Part shown: piece by piece, positions 1 through 5,870 of the stretch
Layout: each line of letters starts with the position of its first letter
Numbering within the stretch: position 1 is the first letter of the stretch
Source: an uncultured bacterium
Lineage (GTDB): Bacteria > Verrucomicrobiota > Lentisphaeria > Oligosphaerales > Oligosphaeraceae
Length of the DNA stretch: 15,573 nt
Direction of reading: 5' to 3'
Assembly (NCBI GenBank): GCA_902783355.1
Contig: CACZQQ010000140.1
Coordinates: 1 to 15,573 of the forward strand
Notes under the pieces: generated by a model
What the model was told of the DNA's origin: nothing
Databases searched by the model: none
The model's input: the letters and a program-made list of their open reading frames with translations, nothing else
Program-made: the position numbers and the translations under genes

Positions 1-664
1 AGGCCGCCAGTTTGTCGATGTCCCATTTGTAGCCGCTTCTGCTATAGCCATTGCCAACCGCGTGTGCCACGAGCATAAGGAACAAGGCCGCCGACGTCAA
101 CGTGAGCAATATCGCAAGATAAATGCGTCGCGGCTTAGAGGTGCGCACTTTGGCATAAAGCACCCACCAGACGACGGCCAGCGGCAGCCAAATGGCCATG
201 CCGATGGCGGTGCCACGTCCCACGTTGCGCCTCCGCTCTTGCACAAGCGCCTCACGCCATGCGTCCTCCTCCGAGACGGCCGCCCGAAACACGACGGAGA
301 GGCCGTACGCATCTGCCGTGCGATATTCCTCCGAGGCAAGCAGAGCCGCCAGTTTCTGTTGGAGTTCTTCCGTCCTCCCGTCCTTGATCATCGTTCCGCA
401 ATGCTTCAGGGCCGTTTCCATGTTATGCCGTCTGGAGCAGTCCTTGAACGAGATGTCCGCGAAGCGTCCAGCCGTAAGCGGAAGAAGCAGCGTCAGCAGA
501 ATCAGCAGAATCGTTTCGCCCCGGCGGCGTTTTGCCAGTTTGACGCAGCCAAAGACGATGGCGACAATGAGTGCTATCGGCAACAAGTATAGGCACTGGA
601 GGACAATCTCCGTTATTGCCGCGCCAAGCCATGGCAGAAAATAGCTAAAGAAGCCTATATTCAT
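1..664 (-). CDS. Multi-pass membrane protein of unknown function (3' end beyond the window)
   Basis: The frame is open from an ATG at 664 down to the window edge with no stop, giving 221 codons; the C-terminus lies outside. I do not recognise the family. Hydrophobic stretches suggest four membrane segments, near residues 22-42, 51-67, 152-171 and 181-203. A charged, helix-prone soluble loop (about 70-150) separates the two pairs. The first pair is followed by the positive patch KRRR and the loop ends in ERRR, which would help set topology. The ATG was chosen because the next in-frame Met is at residue 82 and would remove the first two membrane segments. No strong Shine-Dalgarno is visible; AAGTTATA runs directly into the ATG. 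Two TTGCA-S-TGCAA palindromes lie just upstream. Codon use is less GC-rich than in the other genes here (several ATA, TTG, AGA and GGA codons), so a different origin or low expression is possible. I am sure it is coding, not what it does. Confidence 0.72.
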   Translation of the reverse strand, partial: MNIGFFSYFLPWLGAAITEIVLQCLYLLPIALIVAIVFGCVKLAKRRRGETILLILLTLLLPLTAGRFADISFKDCSRRHNMETALKHCGTMIKDGRTEELQQKLAALLASEEYRTADAYGLSVVFRAAVSEEDAWREALVQERRRNVGRGTAIGMAIWLPLAVVWWVLYAKVRTSKPRRIYLAILLTLTSAALFLMLVAHAVGNGYSRSGYKWDIDKLAA

Positions 665-672
665 TATAACTT

Positions 673-711
673 ATTGCACTGCAAATAGTTACAATGTACT
701 TGCAGTGCAAT
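673..711. promoter_or_regulatory. Paired palindromic sites TTGCA-S-TGCAA, possible operator
   Basis: The spacer between the 881-aa gene and the membrane protein gene carries TTGCACTGCAA at 674-684 and TTGCAGTGCAA at 700-710. Each is a perfect palindrome around one central base, and the centres are 26 bases apart. Together with one extra flanking pair they also form a 12-bp inverted repeat with a 15-base loop. Two identical dyads just before a start codon fit a dimeric DNA-binding regulator. An RNA hairpin is the alternative, but there is no U-tract on either strand, so an intrinsic terminator is unlikely. The binding protein is unknown. Confidence 0.5.
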
Positions 712-727
712 GTGGAGGCGGATTGCG

Positions 728-3373
728 CTACGGCTGGATGCAGGTGCGCAGGCCGCGGACGGCCTTCGGGTCGGTGACGATGACGCCCGACTGGCGGAAG
801 GCGGGCATCGCCTCCGGCGTCACGATGGCCGGATCGAAGCCGGGCACGTTGCCGCGCAGCGCCTGGGAGACGTTCATGCCGCGCACATCCAGTCGGCGGC
901 CGTTCACGGTGACGATGCCGTCCCGCTCGTTCTCCAGCGTGGCGCGCACGGTGACCGTCCCTTCGCTTTGCGGCAGCGGCAGCGACGCGTTGTTGAAAGT
1001 GGGGACCACGACCTTGTCGCGGTAGAGGTCGATCTGGTAGTAGATGCCGCCGCTGGAGAGCAAGATGGTGGTGGGCTTGTCGCCTTCGACGACGACATCC
1101 GCCTCCGCCACGATCTTGGGGCATCTGAAGGCGAATTCGCCCGCCTGGAGGGCATTTCCCTCCGTGGCCTGCTTCTGCCACGGGATCTCGCCGATGAAGA
1201 CGCTGCCGTTGCCGATGCGGACATCGACCTGCAGGTCCTTGAGCACGATTTCGCCCTCGTCGCCCATGAGCGTCACGTTCTTCCAGAAGGAGGTTCCCGT
1301 GCCCTCGTCGGCGAGCGACCCGAACATGATGCTGCTCTCCTGCATGCCGTCCACGGAGGCTTCGGGGCCGGGCAGCAGGTTCTCGGGGTCGGCCGAGCGG
1401 GCGGTGACATCGGCCGCCAGCAGTTCCTTGCCGTCGACGGAGACGGTGATGCGGCTGGCGTCCATGTGGAGGCTGTACTTGTGGAAGTGGGCGGTGTCCA
1501 TGGGGGCGCTCTTCTTGGCGTGGACGAGACGGATTTCATTGGGCTGGAAATCGAGGGTCTCGACCTTGCCGCCGAAGGCGACGCGCACCGCCGCGCCCAG
1601 CGGCGCGTTCACGTCCTCGCAGCGCGTCTCGAAGACCAAGTCCACCTCGTTGGGGTCGCCTGTCATCGCGAAGGGGTAGATGAGCGTGAAGAGGCCCTTG
1701 CCGCGATCCTTGAGGCGGACGGCGTCCTCCGCCAGCGTCTCCAGCTCGCTGTTGTCGGCATTGCCGCCGTAGGCGCGGCGCCAGGGCGGCTGATGCTCCC
1801 CTTTCAGGAGGATCTTGCCGGACATGATGACGCGGGGCACCTTCTTGCCGGGCGTGCCGATGCAGGCGAAGGAGACGGTGTTGGGGCCGGGCTTCAGCGC
1901 GTCGGCGGGCACCTCGTAGGAATAGACGCCGTCCTTGCCGGAGAGCAGTTTCCATTCCTTGCCGTTGGAGGAGACGACGAGGCTGCCGGCGCGGATGTCG
2001 GCCAGCAGCGTCGCGGTGACTTGCGCGTTCCGGCCCTCCGCATTGAGGGCCGCGATGTCGTCGCCGAACTCCAGGATGAAGTCGCGTCGGTGGTCGGGCT
2101 TGACCCACTGGTGGGCGGTGGGCGCCAGATAGGGGAGGGTGCAGTATTTGGCGCCGGTGGCCAGCTGCGAGGAGGGGCCTCCCAGCAGACGCTCCGTGAT
2201 GAAGTAGCTCTTGTCCTTGAGGCGGTAGTTCTCCGGCGCGCCGTGCATGTAGTTCCTGACGGCGGATTCGAAGAAGAGGTTGAAGTAGTAGAGGCCGTCC
2301 ACGCCGGAGGCGAGGGCGCCGGCGCAGCGCGCGTCGTAGGCGGCATTGGTGAAGCGGGAGAGCGTCGTGGGTCCCGCGAAGGAGGGCATGTCGATGGAGG
2401 CGTAGCACTTGACGCCGTATTTGTGGCAGAGGGCCACGCTGTCCTTCCAGGGCTGCAGATGCGTGTTGCCGCCGAGGAAGATGACATCCAGGACGCCTTC
2501 GCGCATGAGGCCCTCCCAGTCGAGGCCGATGCCGCGGCTCCAGCGCGGCTCGTCGGGCACGCGCACCGCGATCATGATGGGGCGTCCGCGCTCGCGGCCG
2601 ATGCGCTCCGTCTCGCGGCGGATGCGGCGGAACATGTCGCTGAACATCTCAGTCTCCTCGTCGGAGGCCTCGCCGCCGTAGGCGACCGACTTGAAGGTGC
2701 CCATCCAGCGGTGCATGTCCACGGCGAGGCCGTCGATGGGATAGCGCTGGGCAATCTCCACGCAGACCGCCACGAACTTGTCGCGCACTTCGGGATGCGT
2801 GAAGTCGTAGGAGCTCCAGGTGGCGTTGCGCGGCTTCTGCGTGTGGCTGCCCATGAGGAACTGCGGATGGCACCGCTTCCAGCTGCTGAAATAGATGACG
2901 GGCTTGTCGGGCGTGTCCGCGTAGTCGTGCGTGTCGTTGATGCGCATGCCCGCGAAGAACTCGATGTCGTGGGCGCGGGCGTAGGCGATCTGCTCCGCGA
3001 AGGGGTCGATGCCGCGCGCAAGGAAGTAGGGGATCGCGTTGATGCCGCGGCTCTCCGGGCCCCACGCGAAGTCGGCCAGCTCGCCGTTGTCGTTCGGGAA
3101 GATGAGTTGCTGGAAGGCGCCGTAGTTGGCGTTCACCACCACCGAATCCACGGGGTAGTTGTGGAGGAAGCTTGTGCGCAGCGCCAGATAGTTCTCGACG
3201 GTGAACTCCTTGTCCTTCGGGAAGCAGAGCAGGTCGTCGTCGTCGTTGTCGTAGATGACGTAGCGCTGGCGGTTCTTGGCCGCCTCCTTCATCGCCGCCC
3301 ATTCGGCGTCGGTCAATTCGGCGGCGTGGACAAACAGGCAGAGGGCAGACAGAACGGCGAGGACGAGTTTCAT
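728..3373 (-). CDS. Secreted TIM-barrel glycosidase-like protein with C-terminal jelly-roll-like domains
   Basis: An 881-aa protein with a clear signal peptide (MKLVLAVLSALCLFVHA, then AELT), so it is probably exported to the periplasm or outside. Residues about 30-400 have the texture of a (beta/alpha)8 barrel resembling family-10-like glycosyl hydrolases: strand-like segments such as GLAVDMHRW (near 215), MIAVRVPDEPRW, VLDVIFLGG, VKCYASIDMP and GLYYFNLF follow one another at regular spacing. A beta-rich linker follows, then a concanavalin/LamG-like region (about 545-700) and a further beta-rich tail. The last 252 residues (630-881) are homologous to the truncated protein at 14151-15573. Substrate and catalytic residues cannot be assigned from sequence alone; a carbohydrate-related role is inference. 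The first ATG gives the signal peptide and is preceded by a weak AGGT. The gene follows an intrinsic terminator, so it should have its own promoter, but I could not locate a convincing one. Confidence 0.85.
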   Translation of the reverse strand: MKLVLAVLSALCLFVHAAELTDAEWAAMKEAAKNRQRYVIYDNDDDDLLCFPKDKEFTVENYLALRTSFLHNYPVDSVVVNANYGAFQQLIFPNDNGELADFAWGPESRGINAIPYFLARGIDPFAEQIAYARAHDIEFFAGMRINDTHDYADTPDKPVIYFSSWKRCHPQFLMGSHTQKPRNATWSSYDFTHPEVRDKFVAVCVEIAQRYPIDGLAVDMHRWMGTFKSVAYGGEASDEETEMFSDMFRRIRRETERIGRERGRPIMIAVRVPDEPRWSRGIGLDWEGLMREGVLDVIFLGGNTHLQPWKDSVALCHKYGVKCYASIDMPSFAGPTTLSRFTNAAYDARCAGALASGVDGLYYFNLFFESAVRNYMHGAPENYRLKDKSYFITERLLGGPSSQLATGAKYCTLPYLAPTAHQWVKPDHRRDFILEFGDDIAALNAEGRNAQVTATLLADIRAGSLVVSSNGKEWKLLSGKDGVYSYEVPADALKPGPNTVSFACIGTPGKKVPRVIMSGKILLKGEHQPPWRRAYGGNADNSELETLAEDAVRLKDRGKGLFTLIYPFAMTGDPNEVDLVFETRCEDVNAPLGAAVRVAFGGKVETLDFQPNEIRLVHAKKSAPMDTAHFHKYSLHMDASRITVSVDGKELLAADVTARSADPENLLPGPEASVDGMQESSIMFGSLADEGTGTSFWKNVTLMGDEGEIVLKDLQVDVRIGNGSVFIGEIPWQKQATEGNALQAGEFAFRCPKIVAEADVVVEGDKPTTILLSSGGIYYQIDLYRDKVVVPTFNNASLPLPQSEGTVTVRATLENERDGIVTVNGRRLDVRGMNVSQALRGNVPGFDPAIVTPEAMPAFRQSGVIVTDPKAVRGLRTCIQP

Positions 3374-3404
3374 ATTATAACCTATTGCAAATCAATGAAT
3401 TATG

Positions 3405-3431
3405 AAAAAGCCCGCGCGGAGTCGCGCGGGC
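3405..3431 (-). terminator. Intrinsic terminator after the prepilin-like gene
   Basis: GCCCGCGCG (3410-3418) and CGCGCGGGC (3423-3431) form a perfect 9-bp GC stem with a 4-base loop. Read on the minus strand, the stem is followed at once by five U residues (A at 3405-3409 on the plus strand). It sits 23 bases past the stop codon of the prepilin-like gene, in the right orientation, and separates that gene from the 881-aa secreted protein gene. Confidence 0.92.
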
Positions 3432-3454
3432 ACGGATTGTCAACAGGATGGCGG

Positions 3455-4213
3455 CTATTTTTCAAGCCAGACGGCGGTCTTGTCCGCCAGCCACAGGTAC
3501 TGGATCTTGTTGCCGGTGGCGGCCAGATGGTAGTCGGAGGGGTTGGAGCGCATGATGCCGCCCCATTCCTGCGGCGTCACGGAGGCGGCATGGCCGTCGA
3601 GGAAGCTCAGGTTGATGCGGTCGCCGTGGCGGGCGATCCAGATGTAGTTGACGGCGGTGTCGGCGAAGCAGGTGGGGTTCATGCTGCCGTCCGTCGAATC
3701 GCCGTGATAGTAGTCGCTGGAGGGGTTCGAGAGCATGCCTGTGTTGAGGTAGGTGGCGTAGAACTGGCCGGTGCCGTTGCAGCCGGTGGGGTAGGTGTAG
3801 GTGCCGTCCTTGTAGGGCATGCAGAGCGCCTTGCGGCCCTCAAGGGTGCCGTCCTTGCGGAGGACGTTCACGCCGTAGGTGTAGTAGTACAAGTCCAGCG
3901 TCTGCTTCGGCATGGAGGGGCAGTAAACGCTGCCGATCTGCATGTAGTTCAGACCGCACATGATGCCGGGCCAGTACCAGACGGCCTTGCCGGAGATGTT
4001 GTAGCTGCCTTGGGGCAGGTTGCAGACCCACTGGTTGTGGTCGTTGGCATACATGGCGACAGCCAGCGCCGCCTGCTTGAGGGAGGAGACGCAGCTGATG
4101 GAGCGAGCCTTCTCGCGCGCCTTCGCCAGCGCCGGCAGCAGCATCGCGGCCAGAATCGCGATGATCGCGATCACGACCAGAAGCTCGATCAGGGTAAAGG
4201 AACGTTTCTTCAT
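3455..4213 (-). CDS. Prepilin-type N-terminal methylation domain protein (pseudopilin/pilin-like)
   Basis: A 252-aa protein starting [17 protein letters not shown], the class III/type IV prepilin signature: short basic leader, then F-T-L-I-E with the Glu at +5 of the mature protein, followed by a long hydrophobic helix (about 7-30). It would be cleaved and N-methylated by a prepilin peptidase and stay membrane-anchored or join a pilus or type II secretion fibre. The rest is a soluble, Tyr/Gly/Cys-containing domain ending near the motif [15 protein letters not shown] (about 205-220), common in the large pilin-like families of Lentisphaerota and Planctomycetota. The start at 4213 is preferred over an upstream in-frame ATG at 4261 because the leader must be short, and AGGA sits 8 bases before it. 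It appears monocistronic, with its own promoter (4318-4345) and terminator (3405-3431). Such proteins are often many per genome; the exact role is unknown. Confidence 0.93.
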   Translation of the reverse strand: MKKRSFTLIELLVVIAIIAILAAMLLPALAKAREKARSISCVSSLKQAALAVAMYANDHNQWVCNLPQGSYNISGKAVWYWPGIMCGLNYMQIGSVYCPSMPKQTLDLYYYTYGVNVLRKDGTLEGRKALCMPYKDGTYTYPTGCNGTGQFYATYLNTGMLSNPSSDYYHGDSTDGSMNPTCFADTAVNYIWIARHGDRINLSFLDGHAASVTPQEWGGIMRSNPSDYHLAATGNKIQYLWLADKTAVWLEK

Positions 4214-4269
4214 GGTGGGATTCCTGTGTTGTTTTGTGGTTGAAGGCAGGGGAAAGGACACCCGTCCTA

Positions 4270-4286
4270 CCCCCCCCGATTTTTTC
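4270..4286 (-). other. Homopolymer tracts in the prepilin leader (8 G and 6 A on the minus strand)
   Basis: The inferred untranslated leader of the prepilin-like gene contains eight C in a row on the plus strand at 4270-4277, then a GA step and T at 4281-4286. On the transcript this is an A-run followed by G8. Runs of this length can slip during replication, so length variation is possible, but a leader tract outside the -10/-35 spacer would need another way to affect expression. Confidence 0.3.
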
Positions 4287-4317
4287 TTGCAAGCCCCTTG
4301 ATCTGGACCGCAACCTA

Positions 4318-4345
4318 ATTATAATCAATTTTCTGCAAAAATCAA
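4318..4345 (-). promoter_or_regulatory. Sigma70-like promoter for the prepilin-like gene
   Basis: On the minus strand a perfect -10 box TATAAT (4323-4318) follows TTGATT (4345-4340, four of six bases matching the -35 consensus) with a 16-base spacer. Transcription would start near 4311 and leave a leader of about 100 bases. The region is AT-rich within a GC-rich genome, which supports a promoter; no experiment is available. Confidence 0.6.
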
Positions 4346-4405
4346 GCGCCGCAGCGGTTTTTTTTGAATGAATGGCCCATGTGGTACAGCCGCGGGCGGG
4401 TTGGG

Positions 4406-4440
4406 GAATGTGCACAGCCGCGGGCTGTGCACTCAGGACG
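4406..4440 (+). repeat. Palindromic repeat, copy A
   Basis: A 35-base unit. Its core GTGCACAGCC (4410-4419) and GGCTGTGCAC (4423-4432) form a perfect 10-bp stem around a 3-base GCG loop, followed by the tail TCAGGACG. The tail pairs with the matching tail of copy B, so both units can also fold together. Compared with copy B, two adjacent stem base pairs are swapped (CA/TG here, GG/CC there) while pairing is kept. Confidence 0.7.
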
Positions 4441-4444
4441 ACGG

Positions 4445-4504
4445 GCGGGTTGAACTTTCAGCGCAGCCCAGGCCCGGCGAGAGCGGGTTGGGCTTTCAGC
4501 AGAG
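4445..4504 (+). repeat. Imperfect 22-base direct repeat inside the palindromic element
   Basis: GCGGGTTGAACTTTCAGCGC and two further bases at 4445-4466 are repeated as GCGGGTTGGGCTTTCAGCAG and two further bases at 4483-4504, differing at about four positions. A third partial match, GCGGGTTG, lies at 4396-4403. The repeats sit between the two inverted palindromes, at 38-base spacing. Confidence 0.6.
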
Positions 4505-4521
4505 TTGCGTTGGTGTACTAC

Positions 4522-4556
4522 CGTCCTGAGTGGGCAGCCCGTGGCTGCCCACATTC
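4522..4556 (-). repeat. Palindromic repeat, copy B (inverted)
   Basis: Reverse-complement counterpart of the unit at 4406-4440. Arms GTGGGCAGCC (4530-4539) and GGCTGCCCAC (4543-4552) form a 10-bp stem with a 3-base CGT loop; the tail CGTCCTGA is at 4522-4529. It begins 12 bases past the stop codon of the FAD oxidoreductase gene, so its hairpin could also protect or end that transcript, although no U-tract follows. Confidence 0.7.
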
Positions 4557-4568
4557 GCCGTTTGGGGA

Positions 4569-5858
4569 TTAGTCTCCCATTGGCGGCAGAATTGCCTTGT
4601 GTGCGATAAGTACTTCTCTCAGAAGCAGATATGGAACATCCTCTGGCGAAAGTCCCTGCTGAACCGCAAGAGCGGCCATGGCGCCGGCCGCCTGGCCCGT
4701 GGCCATGCAGACGGCCTGGATGCGAAGCCCCGCGTTTGCCTTGCGGTCGCTGGAGACGATGCGCCCCGCCGCCAGAAGCCCCTCGCAATCCTTCGGAATG
4801 AGCGCGCCGCGCGGCACGGAGGGCAGGACGCCTTCGGGCAGGGGCTGCACGATGACGCCCGCCGCCGCGTCATGCAAATCCAGCGGGTAGAAGGCGTAGG
4901 CGACGGGGTCGCGCCAACGGCGCCCTGTCAGATAGTCGTCGGCCGTGACGCAGGTTTGCCCGCGAATCGTGCGGCTTTCGCGGACGCCGCATTCCGTCCC
5001 TGCGTAGCGCATGTGGAGCTTTTCGAAGCCTGGAAACTTCTTGAGGAACTTGTAGCACCTCAGGAGGGAGGCGCGTCCGGCCAGTTCAAGGCGCGTGCGC
5101 CCTTCGCTGTCGCCGCCGTTGATATGGTTGATGTGGTTGGCGTTGAGGCCGTTCCGATCCAAGAACTGTTCGCCGAAGCCCTTTGCGCCGAAGCCAAGAT
5201 CGCCTGGGCGGATTTCGCCGCGCGCCTCTGCCTCCGAAAAGGCGGCGCGGAGGAGCGCCCTGTCGACGCGTTCCCAGTCAATGCCTTCGCAGACAACGGA
5301 ATAGGTCCCTGGCTGGCAGGCCATGGGAATGTTCACCTTGCCGCCAGCCATGCGCACCGCATTGGCGTCGCCCGTGCAGTCGATGACGCAGGCGGCCTCG
5401 ATTTCCGTCAGGCCGTCCTTTTCGCAGAGCGCGACGGCGAGCCTTCCGTCGCCGCGCCGCCTGATTCCCGCCAGCATGGTGTGGTAGTGGATTTCAACGC
5501 CTGCCTCCTGCATTTTGGCGTCGCACAGGGCGGTGAAGACGACGGGGTCCACGGGAATCTCGAAATGCCAGAAGGCCTTGGGGGAGTAGGCGGCGAAATC
5601 GGGCAGGGTGTCGCCGCAGGTCTCCACGCACTCGCTGACCAGCTCCCAGCCGATGCCGCCGATGATCTGGCGGCCGCGCTCGTCGAAGAAGAGGCCGGGG
5701 CAGGCGATGCCGGCGAGACTCAAGGTGCCGCCGCAGATGCCGCTGCGCTCTATTAATATTGTACGTACGCCAAGGCGCGCAGACTGGATGGCCGCGCAGA
5801 CGCCGGCGACACCGGCGCCCGCGACCACGACGGTCTGGCATGGCTTCTCAAGGGGCAT
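4569..5858 (-). CDS. FAD-dependent oxidoreductase
   Basis: A 429-aa flavoprotein of the FAD_oxidored type (Pfam PF12831 style). The N-terminus has a Rossmann nucleotide-binding fold: TVVVAGAGVAGVCAAI with GxGxxG at 14-19, and an acidic residue at the end of the second strand (LIER, Glu37) expected to bind the ribose of FAD. The segment CVIDCTGDA (about 160) is the usual second FAD contact. A C-terminal motif (AAGRIVSSDRKANAG and ATGQAAGAMAAL, about 363-396) is typical of this family. ESRTIRG with the following ADDY near 300 is another hallmark. No signal peptide or membrane segment, so cytoplasmic unless exported by another route. The substrate is unknown; relatives in these phyla often sit beside carbohydrate genes. 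The start is 12 bases after the TPR gene's stop, with a purine-rich AGAAGAGAG before it, so it is probably the last gene of the operon. Confidence 0.92.
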   Translation of the reverse strand: MPLEKPCQTVVVAGAGVAGVCAAIQSARLGVRTILIERSGICGGTLSLAGIACPGLFFDERGRQIIGGIGWELVSECVETCGDTLPDFAAYSPKAFWHFEIPVDPVVFTALCDAKMQEAGVEIHYHTMLAGIRRRGDGRLAVALCEKDGLTEIEAACVIDCTGDANAVRMAGGKVNIPMACQPGTYSVVCEGIDWERVDRALLRAAFSEAEARGEIRPGDLGFGAKGFGEQFLDRNGLNANHINHINGGDSEGRTRLELAGRASLLRCYKFLKKFPGFEKLHMRYAGTECGVRESRTIRGQTCVTADDYLTGRRWRDPVAYAFYPLDLHDAAAGVIVQPLPEGVLPSVPRGALIPKDCEGLLAAGRIVSSDRKANAGLRIQAVCMATGQAAGAMAALAVQQGLSPEDVPYLLLREVLIAHKAILPPMGD

Positions 5859-5870
5859 TTGCGCTCTCTT

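Larger units (their letters stand above)
4379..4556. repeat. Composite palindromic repeat element (REPIN/REP-doublet-like)
   Basis: Most of the 355-base gene-free stretch between the FAD oxidoreductase stop and the prepilin start is occupied by this element. It holds two 35-base copies of one palindromic sequence in inverted orientation (4406-4440 and 4522-4556), an interior of about 80 bases with an imperfect 22-base direct repeat, and a third, broken copy of the palindrome (ATGTGGTACAGCCGCGGGC, 4379-4397) that loses its second arm. The layout matches what is known of REP doublets (REPINs): non-coding sequences mobilised in trans by a RAYT transposase. A small MITE or a structured RNA are alternatives. 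No transposase gene is present here. Confidence 0.6.

Noticed and set aside
62..644. Plus-strand frames of 176 and 150 codons at the left end
   Set aside because: They are opposite the membrane protein gene whose hydrophobic segments are convincing. The plus translations are Arg/Gln/Ser-rich and do not resemble a folded protein.
673..711. The 12-bp inverted repeat as an intrinsic terminator for the 881-aa gene
   Set aside because: No U-tract follows on the minus strand and the stem is AT/GC mixed with a 15-base loop. The two internally symmetric half-sites fit operator sites better.
710..4243. A plus-strand open frame of 1177 codons
   Set aside because: It is antisense to the 881-aa secreted protein and the prepilin-like gene, both well supported. 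Its translation is low in complexity (Val, Gly, Ala, Asp, His rich) with no domain, as expected for the reverse strand of GC-rich genes.
4351..4365. GCAGCGG followed by eight T on the plus strand, terminator-like
   Set aside because: The possible stem is only three to four pairs with almost no loop, and there is no plus-strand gene for it to end.
4342..4788. A minus-strand frame of 148 codons crossing the repeat region
   Set aside because: It overlaps the end of the FAD oxidoreductase gene in another frame and its sequence is just translation of the palindromic repeats; no start signal or conserved domain.
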